NCBI GenBank assembly: GCA_022616415.1
Contig: JAKEEU010000256.1
Location: 32,709 to 96,708, forward strand
Length of the DNA stretch: 64,000 nt
Source of the DNA: Candidatus Zhuqueibacterota bacterium
GTDB lineage: Bacteria; Zhuqueibacterota; Zhuqueibacteria; Zhuqueibacterales; Zhuqueibacteraceae
Direction: 5' to 3'
The notes under the pieces are model-generated. The model had not been told where the DNA came from. It did no database searches and saw only the letters and a program-made list of their open reading frames with translations. This document shows, piece after piece, positions 16,976-25,433 of the stretch. Made by a program: the position numbers and the translations under genes. Numbering within the stretch: the first letter of the stretch is position 1; the number at the start of each line of letters is the position of its first letter.

Positions 16976-18568
16976 TTAGAAGGTGAATTTTTGTAAAAAA
17001 TATTTTGACAAAAACACGATCGAGAAAACAGCTAAAAGAATCGGCAAAACCAGAATGACACTCATCGCTGCAGTGACGCTCTCCGGGCTGTTGGCCATGA
17101 TGGTGTAAAGGCGAATCGGGAGCGTCGCGCCGCCGGCAGGGTAGACGATAATCGTTGCGCCCAGCTCGCCAAAGCAAAAAATAAACGCGATGATCCATGC
17201 TGCGGCCATCGTTGGCGCAGTGAGAGGCAATAAAATTCTTGACCAGATTCGCGCGGTGGAAGCGCCGTCTATCATGGCTGCTTCCTCAAACGAGGGCGGA
17301 ATCTGCTTGAGCGTTGCGAGAAACATGCGCTCCGGCAGAATCAGAAAACGCGCGAGATAAGCGATGATCACGATGATGAAGGTGTTGTAAACCGCACCGC
17401 CGAATATGCTTTGATTCCACAGCTTGATCAAGCCGATGCCCAACACCGTGCTGGGAACGGCAAACATCAACAGCAGCAGCGCGTCGAAATATTGTGCGCG
17501 CTTGCGCTCGACCTGGTAAGCGATGATGAAACCAAGCAACACGAGCAACGTCGCGCCCATCAGGCTGTTTGCGAATGAAGTCGCGATGCCGTTTTCAGCA
17601 GCGGCAAAAGCCTGGCGATAAGCCTGCCACGAGAGTGATTGCGTGAAGATGATTCCAATCGGCAACATGACGGAAACGGCAAAGAGCAAAAAACAAAAAG
17701 CAAGTACCACGAATTTCCAGCCGCCGAGAGGCCAGCGCGACGAAAGGTGCGGCGCAGCTTCTTCGCCGGCGAAAATACGATCTTGCAGTCGGGTGCGCTC
17801 CCAACTCATTGCCACCAATGTGATGACGATGAGCGGCAGCGACATGGCGACGGCGGTTTCGTGTTGGTAAAACGCGGCGAATTGTGTGAAGATTTCCGAC
17901 GTGAAAACCTGCACACTAAGAAACATGGGCACGGCAAATTCCGAAATCGTGAGCACGAAAATGAGGACGCCGCTCGACAACATCGCGGGCGCAATCAACG
18001 GCAGGGTGATGCGCCGGAGGATTTGCCCGCGCGAACCTTCCAGTCGCGCCGCCTCTTCGATCTCAACATGAACCTGCGCCAGCGCGGTTTTGATGAAGAG
18101 TACGGCAATCGGCAAAAACGCCAGTGTCAATATCGTCGCGCCTCCCGACAACGAATGGAGAAATGCCGAGGCCGGTTCGCCGAGGCCAAACCATTTGTGC
18201 AACAGGCCGCGCTTGCCGAGCACGCTGCTCCAGGCGACCGCCAAAATATATGGCGGCAGAAAGAGCGGAATGAGCAACATGATGCTCAACAAATTTCTCA
18301 ACGGCATATCTGTCCGCGCCAGAAGAAATGCGAGCGGAACGCCCAGCAGCAATGTGCCCGCGACCACCAACATTCCCAGCGCGATGGTATTGCCGAGCAG
18401 CTTGAACGTCCGCGCTTCTTGAAATAACGCAGCGTAGTTTAGCAGCGTCAAACCTTGTGGGCTCCAAATCGAAGCGCCGAACATCCAAACGAGAGGAGCA
18501 ATGCCAATGATGAGAATGAAGGACAGCAGAATTAGCGAACTGCTTGGCTTTTTCAATTGCCGGTCCAT
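16976..18568 (-). CDS. Fe(3+)-type ABC transporter permease, two fused modules
   Basis: This 530-residue membrane protein has about twelve TM helices in two halves. Each half has an EAA loop that contacts the ATPase: EEAARLEGSRGQILRRITL (about 175-195) and EEAAMIDGASTARIWSRIL (about 435-455). This is the FbpB/SfuB/CysU-type iron permease plan. The ATG at 18568 overlaps the end of the binding-protein gene by 16 bases. No ABC ATPase gene is next to it, which is odd, because the EAA loops imply that one is needed. Downstream is the CusA-like pump. Iron as substrate is inferred from the family and the neighbour. Confidence 0.88.
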   Translation of the reverse strand: MDRQLKKPSSSLILLSFILIIGIAPLVWMFGASIWSPQGLTLLNYAALFQEARTFKLLGNTIALGMLVVAGTLLLGVPLAFLLARTDMPLRNLLSIMLLIPLFLPPYILAVAWSSVLGKRGLLHKWFGLGEPASAFLHSLSGGATILTLAFLPIAVLFIKTALAQVHVEIEEAARLEGSRGQILRRITLPLIAPAMLSSGVLIFVLTISEFAVPMFLSVQVFTSEIFTQFAAFYQHETAVAMSLPLIVITLVAMSWERTRLQDRIFAGEEAAPHLSSRWPLGGWKFVVLAFCFLLFAVSVMLPIGIIFTQSLSWQAYRQAFAAAENGIATSFANSLMGATLLVLLGFIIAYQVERKRAQYFDALLLLMFAVPSTVLGIGLIKLWNQSIFGGAVYNTFIIVIIAYLARFLILPERMFLATLKQIPPSFEEAAMIDGASTARIWSRILLPLTAPTMAAAWIIAFIFCFGELGATIIVYPAGGATLPIRLYTIMANSPESVTAAMSVILVLPILLAVFSIVFLSKYFLQKFTF

Positions 18569-19557
18569 TCCTTAAGAAACGGTTGTATTTCCTCCAGTTT
18601 CTGCGCTGTACGTTCATAATCGATTTGCATCGGCACAATTTTATCGACGCTGGTTACACCTGACACTTCAGCGATGGGATTGGGCAGCAGCGGCATTTGC
18701 ACGCACGATTGCGCGAGCTTGGCCTCGACTTCGCGCGTGAGCAAATAATCGATCAGCTTTTTGCCGTTCTCCTGATTCGGCGAATTCTTGATGAGCGAAA
18801 CGGTGTTGGGCACGATCAACGCGCCGAGACGATCTTGATCGGGAAAAACCATCTGCACCGGCTTGCCTTCTTTCATGGCTTCATTGGCATCGTCGGTGTC
18901 GGTCAAGCCGAACGCGACGTGGCCATCGGCAACGCGCTTGCGCACGTCGCCGTTGCTGGTGGCGATGATGACTTCGTTGGCTTTGAGCTTGGCAAAAAAC
19001 TCTTTTGCGGCAGAATCACCGAACACCGAGAAGAGCGCGGCGGCATGAAACGAAGTAGTGCCAAAAAGTGAGTTGGCAATCGTGCATTGGCCTTTCCACT
19101 TTACATCGACAAAATCGTGCATCGATTTTGGCTCTTCTTGGGGCTTCACCAAATTCGTGTTGTAGAGCAACACCCGCGCTCGCGAAGAAAAACCCGTCCA
19201 ATGGCCGTCGCGATCTTTGAATCCAGCGGGGATTTCAGCCGCGTTCGGCGAAAAGTAGCTTGCGGTGATTCCCTTGTTCTTTAAAAGAATTGCCCGCACC
19301 GGATCGCCGCTCCAAAATACATCGCATTGCGGATTATCTGTCTCCGCAATCAAGCGATTGAGCACACCGGTGCTTTTGGTTTCTTCGGTATCAAAAACCG
19401 GTTTGACGAGAATGCCGGTGGTTTGCTCAAAATCTTTCAAAATCGGCTCGGAGAAAACCTGATCGACGGAGGTGTAAACGACGACTTCGCTGGATTTTTT
19501 CGAGCAGGAAAAAAGGGGAAAGCTGCAGATGACAAGAATAAGGATTTTCAAAAACAT
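18553..19557 (-). CDS. Fe(3+)-type ABC substrate-binding lipoprotein
   Basis: ATG 19557 has GGAGAG nine bases upstream and gives 334 residues. The signal peptide ends in the lipobox LFSC, so the protein is lipid-anchored. The mature part starts VVVYTSVDQVFSEPILKDF and continues CDVFWSGDP, which is typical of the FbpA/AfuA/thiamine-spermidine periplasmic-binding fold. A Tyr pair near the C-terminus, as used for ferric iron in FbpA, is not obvious, so the ligand could differ. It overlaps the permease gene by 16 bases and lies 22 bases after the DUF5916 gene. Confidence 0.87.
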   Translation of the reverse strand: MFLKILILVICSFPLFSCSKKSSEVVVYTSVDQVFSEPILKDFEQTTGILVKPVFDTEETKSTGVLNRLIAETDNPQCDVFWSGDPVRAILLKNKGITASYFSPNAAEIPAGFKDRDGHWTGFSSRARVLLYNTNLVKPQEEPKSMHDFVDVKWKGQCTIANSLFGTTSFHAAALFSVFGDSAAKEFFAKLKANEVIIATSNGDVRKRVADGHVAFGLTDTDDANEAMKEGKPVQMVFPDQDRLGALIVPNTVSLIKNSPNQENGKKLIDYLLTREVEAKLAQSCVQMPLLPNPIAEVSGVTSVDKIVPMQIDYERTAQKLEEIQPFLKEWTGN

Positions 19558-19579
19558 TTTTATCTCTCCAAAGTTTACA

Positions 19580-21775
19580 TTATAACACAAATCGCCAAAC
19601 AAATTTTGACAGCAGCGTGGTGTTGTTGGCGCGCCAACCCGAGGCTTGGGTGTCCACCGCTTGGTTGATCACCAAAAAGAAATCCGTGCCGGGCTTGGGA
19701 ATCCAATTGATGCGAAAGTTCAACAGCATTTCGTCATCGTCATTATTCCATTGTCCGAAGAGTGAGCCAAACAGCTTTGGCGAAAAGGCAAAATCCGCGC
19801 GGCCACCAACTTCGTGGGTGCGGAAGGCGCCGGTGGGGAGTTTGACCTCGTTATGTTGATAATCCGCTCCGAGGCTGAGATGTTTGCTCGTGCGCCACAC
19901 CAAGCTCGCACCCCATTCCGTGTTCGTGCCGTCATAAAAATCGCCCCAGCTCGCGCTGCCTTCGCCGGCGATCCGGCGTCCGCCGAAAGTTGAAAATTGA
20001 ATTTCGTAACGCGTGAACCAATATTCCGCCGGTGGAATGATCACACCCTCGTGAATTTCAAAATCATCAATCAGCCGTTCCGCCAGGCGTTGGAGATTGA
20101 ATTCGAAGAACTCGCCGCTCTTGGTTGCAAAACCAAGTGGGCGAAACTCACTGAAGAATGTTGTTAGCTCGCCGGTGGCGTCATCGATGAAGTAATTGAC
20201 GTCCAGCGGCTTGAATTCCATTTTGCGAAGGAAGGGCAGAAATTTCGGGCGTGGGTTGAATTGCAGCTCGGCATAAAATTCTTGAAAGTTCTTGCGCCGC
20301 AAGAAACCGACTTCGGGATCGAAGTTTGTGCCGGAGCGATTCCATGCCGCGTCGAACTCCACGTAGTTGGTCGGAATGCTGATAAAAAGGCGATGCGCGC
20401 TGCCGGTTTGGGCGTCGCGATTGGAAGTGTAGCTCTGCGCATACGCGCCGCCGAAATGAAGGTTTTTGTTTCCCCAAAATTGCGAAGTCGAATAAAGAAA
20501 ATCGAAGCCATACGTGGCATTGAGATGATCGGCGTCGGCGCGCGTCGTGCTGATCACGCCGATGGTAGATTGCTGCAAAATATCCTGCTTCCAACGCAGC
20601 ACGGAGTAATTCGTCGTCGGCAAATTATCTTTTTCAGCCGTTTGCATGATCATGCCGCCCAAGGTGGTGTTTCGCAGCTTGCCAAGTATCCGTGCGCCAC
20701 CGATGATCGGAACTTCGCGTCGATCATCCGAGAGTCCGATGCGCCGGCTGTAAAAAGGCTGTATTCTGTCGCCGAGGCTGAAATCGAAATAGTCGCGGCC
20801 GTCGAGAAAGAATTCTCTTTTCTCGGGGAAGAAAAGTGAAAAACGGGTGAGATTGATTTGCTCGCGATCCGACTCGACTTGCGCAAAATCCGAATTGGCA
20901 GTGAGATTCAACTTGAGGGTTGGCGTGATCAAATAATTGACCTCGCCGCCGAGGTCGCCGACGCGGTTTGTGCTCGAGGCGCTCGGCTTTTCCGCGCCGC
21001 CGAGCACATAAGGCTTGATCTCCAACAACCGGACACTGCTGATGCCCTTGATCCCCACCAATGTGCCCGCGCGCGAAACTTGTTCCAGCTCGGAATCGCG
21101 CGACCAACCCTGCCAGAGCACTTGCTCGAGCTTGCGTCGAATATTTCTTTCGAAATTGATGCCCCAAATTTGTTCATCAGCGGAGCTGAATTTGAGCGTC
21201 GAGAACGGAATCTCTAATTCGGCGAACCAGCCTTCGCCGGTGATTTTTGTCGCCACATTCCACACGCCGTCCCAATCTTCGTTGACTTGCCTGCCGTTAT
21301 CCAACACCAGCGCATCGGCCAGCGCGCCGTTGGGATTGGTGACGAAAAGATAGCCGTTGCGTTTGTCGTTGTAGGTATCGATGATGATCTCGAAATTGTC
21401 TTCAGTATCGAAATCGAAATCGCGCTGCATTTTTTTCGCCGTTAATTTTTTTGGCTCGCGGTCAAAGCACCGGACGCCGAGGTAGAGCGTGCTTTCGTTG
21501 TACAAAATAGCAACCTCGGTTTTTTCCGTGACCGGCTGCCCTTCGCTCAATTCCCGTTGGGTAAAATTGGAAATGTGTTGCGCGACTTGCCACTCGGCTT
21601 CAATCAAGTTGCCGTCAATTTGAATGTTTCCCTGAATGTGATGAGCTGCGATGAGGTTGGGCTCATTTTGCTGGGCATGTAAAGCGAATCCCGTGCTCAG
21701 CAGGAATGCGTGCAATAAAGCAAGACGGCCATATTGCTGCATGAACAAAATATTTCGTTTGCGCTTTTCCGGCAT
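19580..21775 (-). CDS. DUF5916 outer-membrane protein with N-terminal carbohydrate-binding-like domain
   Basis: From ATG 21775 (AAGGGAA upstream, 20 bases after the preceding stop) the protein has 731 residues and a signal peptide ending near LHAQQ. Residues about 35-230 form a CBM9-like sandwich (IDGNLIEAEWQVA, then DTEDNFEIIIDTYNDKRNGYLF). The remainder is rich in alternating hydrophobic strands ending in an aromatic residue (KFVWRFVL), as in an outer-membrane barrel. DUF5916 proteins are common in Bacteroidota and relatives; their role is unknown. Its position between DUF1259 and iron-uptake genes suggests a surface or outer-membrane part in metal or ligand handling, but that is inference. 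Confidence 0.85.
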   Translation of the reverse strand: MPEKRKRNILFMQQYGRLALLHAFLLSTGFALHAQQNEPNLIAAHHIQGNIQIDGNLIEAEWQVAQHISNFTQRELSEGQPVTEKTEVAILYNESTLYLGVRCFDREPKKLTAKKMQRDFDFDTEDNFEIIIDTYNDKRNGYLFVTNPNGALADALVLDNGRQVNEDWDGVWNVATKITGEGWFAELEIPFSTLKFSSADEQIWGINFERNIRRKLEQVLWQGWSRDSELEQVSRAGTLVGIKGISSVRLLEIKPYVLGGAEKPSASSTNRVGDLGGEVNYLITPTLKLNLTANSDFAQVESDREQINLTRFSLFFPEKREFFLDGRDYFDFSLGDRIQPFYSRRIGLSDDRREVPIIGGARILGKLRNTTLGGMIMQTAEKDNLPTTNYSVLRWKQDILQQSTIGVISTTRADADHLNATYGFDFLYSTSQFWGNKNLHFGGAYAQSYTSNRDAQTGSAHRLFISIPTNYVEFDAAWNRSGTNFDPEVGFLRRKNFQEFYAELQFNPRPKFLPFLRKMEFKPLDVNYFIDDATGELTTFFSEFRPLGFATKSGEFFEFNLQRLAERLIDDFEIHEGVIIPPAEYWFTRYEIQFSTFGGRRIAGEGSASWGDFYDGTNTEWGASLVWRTSKHLSLGADYQHNEVKLPTGAFRTHEVGGRADFAFSPKLFGSLFGQWNNDDDEMLLNFRINWIPKPGTDFFLVINQAVDTQASGWRANNTTLLSKFVWRFVL

Positions 21776-21795
21776 GTTAGAGTCAAATTTCCCTT

Positions 21796-22668
21796 TTAAT
21801 TTTTGCTGTTTCTCACCGAATTGGTTTTGTCGAGCGCCGCCTTGAGTCCGGCTGCCAGCTTTTCCGGCGTATCGAATCCCCAAAAATGGAGAAAGAATAA
21901 TCGCGGCGATTCAAAGAGCATGTGATTGTGAAGCGCGGTGACGGCAACGCCGTTTTCCGTGAGCGCTTTGACGACCGGATTCACTTCGTTGGCCAGTAAA
22001 ACAAAGTCGCCGGTGGTGGCTGCTTTCTCGTCCACTTTCTGAATGTTGATGGCAGTGGCCATACCCATGAATGGCGGCACTTCCATGCCGTTCTCTGAAA
22101 TTTTTTCTGCGCGAGGAATGCCGAGCTGCAGCACATTGCCTTTGCGTTGCCCGTTCCATCCGAGCGTCGCTTCGATTTTTGACCAATCAATGTTTGGCGT
22201 TGAAGATGCGGAGGGCGGGCCCATTGGCGTTCCGGTCAGCGCGAGCGCGGCCTTCATCTTCTCGGCCAACATTTTGGGATCACCGTGTGCGCCAAAGTGC
22301 ATGTACATCACGCTCGGTGATTCGTTCACGATGTGATTGTGCAACGCCGTGATTTCGATTCCGCTCGCGACGAGCTTGGCAGTGACCGGCGCAATCTCAC
22401 GATCGAGCAGGACGAGGTCGCCCATGATCATGGTGTGGCTCTCCGTTTTCTTGAAGGCAATCCAAGACGTGAGCGCCAGTGCGGGTTCGATGGAAACTTC
22501 GCCGACCTTCACTTGCAAATCCCCGCGCGGGAAGGCGATTTTGAAAACCTCACCTTGCACGGTTCCCTTGCGATCAAATACTTTTTCTATTTCTGCCCAA
22601 TCGGAGACTTGGGAGGTGGCGGTAGTGGATGAGAGAAGACAGATGAACAGCGTGAAGAACTTTTTCAT
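21796..22668 (-). CDS. DUF1259 (LppY/LpqO-like) periplasmic protein with tandem domains
   Basis: This 290-residue protein has a signal peptide (cleavage near ATSQ) and two copies of the DUF1259 domain, about residues 22-145 and 160-280. Each ends in the same metal-binding-looking motif, ALHNHIV in the first and ALHNHML in the second, followed by ESP and a HF-containing strand. The family is of unknown function; some members are lipoproteins. It is the first gene after a pair of palindromes at 22690-22805 and probably starts a transcription unit. The conserved His residues suit the metal context. Confidence 0.85.
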   Translation of the reverse strand: MKKFFTLFICLLSSTTATSQVSDWAEIEKVFDRKGTVQGEVFKIAFPRGDLQVKVGEVSIEPALALTSWIAFKKTESHTMIMGDLVLLDREIAPVTAKLVASGIEITALHNHIVNESPSVMYMHFGAHGDPKMLAEKMKAALALTGTPMGPPSASSTPNIDWSKIEATLGWNGQRKGNVLQLGIPRAEKISENGMEVPPFMGMATAINIQKVDEKAATTGDFVLLANEVNPVVKALTENGVAVTALHNHMLFESPRLFFLHFWGFDTPEKLAAGLKAALDKTNSVRNSKN

Positions 22669-22689
22669 GATGACTTTCCTTTCACAAAG

Positions 22690-22805
22690 TATACTCGTTA
22701 AGGCTTGGTTTTGGAACGCCGGGTCCCGTAACTCAACATTTATGTTGAGAGAAACAGTGCGCGCAACATAAATGTTGCATTACAATCTCATCCTTAACGA
22801 GTATA
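22690..22805. promoter_or_regulatory. 14-bp terminal inverted repeats enclosing two palindromic operator-like sites
   Basis: TATACTCGTTAAGG (22690-22703) and its exact complement CCTTAACGAGTATA (22792-22805) bound a 116-base block. Inside it are two palindromes, TCAACATTTATGTTGA (22733-22748) and GCAACATAAATGTTGC (22763-22778). Their centres are 30 bases apart, about three helical turns. The block sits 22 bases upstream of the DUF1259 start. It may be a double operator for a dimeric regulator or a small MITE. Confidence 0.55.
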
Positions 22806-22917
22806 TTTGAAATAGTGGCGATTAACGAGACGGGGCAAAGCTCAGCTCGATGACGCCACTGGCTTTGTCCATGCCGGGATCGGCGTCCTGTACTTCGACA
22901 GCTATCTTGTAGGTGCG

Positions 22918-23718
22918 CTACACGTCGAACGCTGTGTCATCCGGGTTGCCGGTGCTGAGTTTGCGCGCCAGTTCGAGTGTCCACTTGCCGGTGGCCCATC
23001 CGCCTTTGGCTTGCACGTCGGCGGCGCTGCCCGACGGCATGTCGTTTAGAAATTGCGATACGCGGTCACCCTTGTGCTCGGTCGGGGCCGGCTGTTTCTT
23101 CTCCACAGTGTCGCCCTTGTCTTCAGGCCGGGCAATCCACACTTCGCTACCGCTCGGGGTCTGGTGTTTTTTAGCCTTGATGGTGGGTTCCGACTTGAAG
23201 TAATGATGGCTGCGGTCCATCGCGAAGCCTTGCGGGTTCGTTCGAAACGCTTTCCACTGCCAAACATCCCAGGAGGCCTCGTTGCCGGAGAGCATGTTCG
23301 CGTCGAACTCCCCCGTCAGTTCGAAGGCAATGGCGAACACGTCCTCGAAATCCTTGCCTTCCTCGTAGGCCTTTTTCTCCGCGTTCCAGATCCAAGTTTT
23401 GTGGCTACTGTCGTTTCTGGTGCTATCATCCCACTCCGCCAGCAGGTAGAGGTCCGTGTCGGTGTAGGCGGCGCGCAGGCGCACGCTGACGGACGCGCCC
23501 TGGTTGGGAGGCAAGGGACGTTTGACGGTCACGGTCAATGGTTGCGCCTGTTGCCAGAGTTGCTCGGACGCCTTGCCATCGAGTGAAGGTGGAGTGGCGG
23601 TTTTTACAGCAACGAGCTTGGCCGTCTCAGCGGCATAAACAAAAAACGACGCGCCAGCTAAAACCACCGCAGCGGCAGCGCAAAAATTAAAACGAACACC
23701 ACGATTTGTTGCTTTCAT
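22918..23718 (-). CDS. Ethylbenzene-dehydrogenase-like haem-binding protein, C-terminus cut by an in-frame stop
   Basis: The 266-residue product has a signal peptide (cleavage near VYAAET) and the EB_dh haem-binding plan: PPSLDGKASEQLWQQAQPL, then LYLLAEWDDSTRND, then GWATGKWTLELARKL. In relatives the last strands follow directly. Here TAG at 22918-22920 ends the frame after TAFDV, yet the same frame continues with RTYKIAVEVQDADPG and ends with IELSFAPSR and TAA at 22822. The normal protein would thus be 298 residues. A CAG-to-TAG change would explain it. It may be a recent nonsense mutation, or read-through may occur. Neighbours suggest a periplasmic redox or metal role. Confidence 0.8.
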   Translation of the reverse strand: MKATNRGVRFNFCAAAAVVLAGASFFVYAAETAKLVAVKTATPPSLDGKASEQLWQQAQPLTVTVKRPLPPNQGASVSVRLRAAYTDTDLYLLAEWDDSTRNDSSHKTWIWNAEKKAYEEGKDFEDVFAIAFELTGEFDANMLSGNEASWDVWQWKAFRTNPQGFAMDRSHHYFKSEPTIKAKKHQTPSGSEVWIARPEDKGDTVEKKQPAPTEHKGDRVSQFLNDMPSGSAADVQAKGGWATGKWTLELARKLSTGNPDDTAFDV

Positions 23719-23811
23719 AAAAAATCTCCTAGGTTTGTAATTCAGGAATCAAAAGGCGCATTCCAAATTTGTTCAACACATTTACAGTAGCAAACAAAAC
23801 GAGAAGGAAAT

Positions 23812-24477
23812 TCATTTAAGGATTGCGATCGACAAATCGTCAAAAAACGTATACGAATCCGCCTTCGTCCACAGCCCTACTTTGCCCGCACTCGTGAAAG
23901 TATTGTCTTCCACTTCAAAAAGCTTTTCGCCGTTCAAATACACCGCGAAGAGATTGCCTTTGGCGACAACGCGCAGCGTGCTCCACGCGCCGCTCGGCAC
24001 TTTGGCTTTCTTGCCATACGTGCGGCCAATGCCTTTGAGCGGGAGATCCGTACGTTTGCCTTTTTCGACTTTATAGAGCACGACGTTGTCCTCCAACGCA
24101 TTGGCGCGCACGATATAATAATTGTCTTTGTCGCTGTAGCGCCACACGATTCCTGCAGCTTGATCCTCACTCCCTTTCACCGGCTTGAATTTCACGCTAA
24201 TGTCGGCATCTTTGAGCATCACGCTGTCAAAGACACACACCGGAAAACGGTAACCGGTCTCGTCCATATCCGTTTGCGCCAGCACATTCGGTTGGCTGGG
24301 CGCGGTCGCGTCTTTCATAATCACCCAATTGCCGATTTTGCCTTTGCCCGTCAATGCGGTGGAAAATCCTTTCGGCGCTTTGCCAACTTCGTCCTTGTCG
24401 AAATTGAGTGTTTGGGCGGCAACGAATGTTGCAGACGCTGCCAACAATAAACTGGTAAACACATTTTTCCTGCACAT
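23812..24477 (-). CDS. Secreted LamG/DUF1080-like beta-sandwich protein
   Basis: The start is ATG 24477, with GGAG eight bases before it (a TTG further upstream is less likely). The product has 221 residues and a signal peptide ending near FVAAQ. The mature part reads as a concanavalin-type sandwich: GIVWRYSDKDNYYIVRANA, then GAWSTLRVVAKGNLFAVYL, then GKVGLWTKADSYTFFDDL. This order is usual for DUF1080/LamG-like domains. Proteins of this group bind or act on carbohydrates, but no catalytic residues can be pointed out. It follows the CDF exporter gene by 14 bases and so belongs to the same operon. Confidence 0.75.
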   Translation of the reverse strand: MCRKNVFTSLLLAASATFVAAQTLNFDKDEVGKAPKGFSTALTGKGKIGNWVIMKDATAPSQPNVLAQTDMDETGYRFPVCVFDSVMLKDADISVKFKPVKGSEDQAAGIVWRYSDKDNYYIVRANALEDNVVLYKVEKGKRTDLPLKGIGRTYGKKAKVPSGAWSTLRVVAKGNLFAVYLNGEKLFEVEDNTFTSAGKVGLWTKADSYTFFDDLSIAILK

Positions 24478-24491
24478 ACGGTCATCTCCTT

Positions 24492-25433
24492 TCAATGTGA
24501 ATGAAAATGCTTGGCCTCGCCAATCTTGTCATCGGGATCGACGTGAATCGTCACTTTGTGCAAATGCGGAATGTGATGCAGCAATTCATGTTGCACGTGC
24601 GTGGCGATATGATGTCCATCGTCAACTGAAAGCTTGCGGTCGACGCCAATACTCAATTCGACGTGAATTTCATGACCCAGCCAACGCGCCCGAACGTCAT
24701 GCACGCTTTTGGCTTCTTCCACACCGGAAGCCACGCGCTCAATTTCGTCGATCATGTGTGGGTCAACGGAATCCATCACGCGGCTGAAAACTTCGCGGCC
24801 AGCTTGCAAAACAATGCCGAAAATCGCCAATGTGATCAGCAAGCCAACAATCGGGTCAGCCGCTGGAAATCCAAGCTTGACGCCCAATGCGCCCAGCAAA
24901 ACCGCAAGCGAAGTGAAACCGTCAATACGCGAGTGACGGCCATCAGCCACCAGCGCGGCGCTGCCGATTTCTTTGCCGACTTTGATACGAAACTGGGCGA
25001 CGGCTTCGTTGCCTAAAAAACCGATAACGCCTGCAACCATCACCCAACTTAGATTTTGCGGCGCCTCGCCGCCGATGAGCTTGCGATAGGATTCATAACC
25101 GACGAGCATCGCGCTGCTAAATATCACCAACACGATGACAATACCGGCAACGTCTTCGGCGCGGCCATAGCCATAAGTGAACCGCCGGTTAGCGGGACGA
25201 CGGCGCAAATAGAACGCAAACCACAAAGGCAAACTGGTGAAGGCATCCGCAAAGTTATGAATCGTATCGGCCAATAGCCCTGCGCTGCCGCTGATGGCAA
25301 CGATGATCACCTGAAAAACCGCCGTCAGTCCCAATCCGGCAAGCGAGATTTTTAGCGCCCACACGCCGCGACGAGTGGACAAAATGCCGGGATCAATAGC
25401 GATGTGTGAATGGCTGTGAGTTGTTTCAATCAT
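24492..25433 (-). CDS. Cation diffusion facilitator (CDF) metal exporter
   Basis: This 313-residue inner-membrane protein has six TM helices. The metal-site motif in TM2 is HNFAD (H59, D63), and its partner in TM5 is ADGRHSRID at about 163-171. The His-rich start (THSHSH) and His-rich end (KHFHSH) and the C-terminal cytoplasmic ferredoxin-like domain (residues about 215-300) are typical. CDF proteins export Zn, Co, Fe, Mn or Cd against protons. The start overlaps the stop of the DUF4198 gene (TAATG), so the two are translationally coupled. Confidence 0.93.
   Translation of the reverse strand: MIETTHSHSHIAIDPGILSTRRGVWALKISLAGLGLTAVFQVIIVAISGSAGLLADTIHNFADAFTSLPLWFAFYLRRRPANRRFTYGYGRAEDVAGIVIVLVIFSSAMLVGYESYRKLIGGEAPQNLSWVMVAGVIGFLGNEAVAQFRIKVGKEIGSAALVADGRHSRIDGFTSLAVLLGALGVKLGFPAADPIVGLLITLAIFGIVLQAGREVFSRVMDSVDPHMIDEIERVASGVEEAKSVHDVRARWLGHEIHVELSIGVDRKLSVDDGHHIATHVQHELLHHIPHLHKVTIHVDPDDKIGEAKHFHSH

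Noticed and set aside
15948..16979. Open frame of 343 codons antisense to the CusA-like gene
   Set aside because: It lies wholly over conserved RND sequence and has the skewed composition of an antisense shadow.
16962..17198. N-terminal extension of the CusA-like frame to 17198
   Set aside because: The added 79 codons overlap the permease gene in another frame and lack a start signal; MFDKL at 16961 is the usual RND start.
22918..22920. TAG as a pyrrolysine or recoded sense codon
   Set aside because: No pyl genes or other TAG-interrupted genes are visible; a simple point mutation explains it better.
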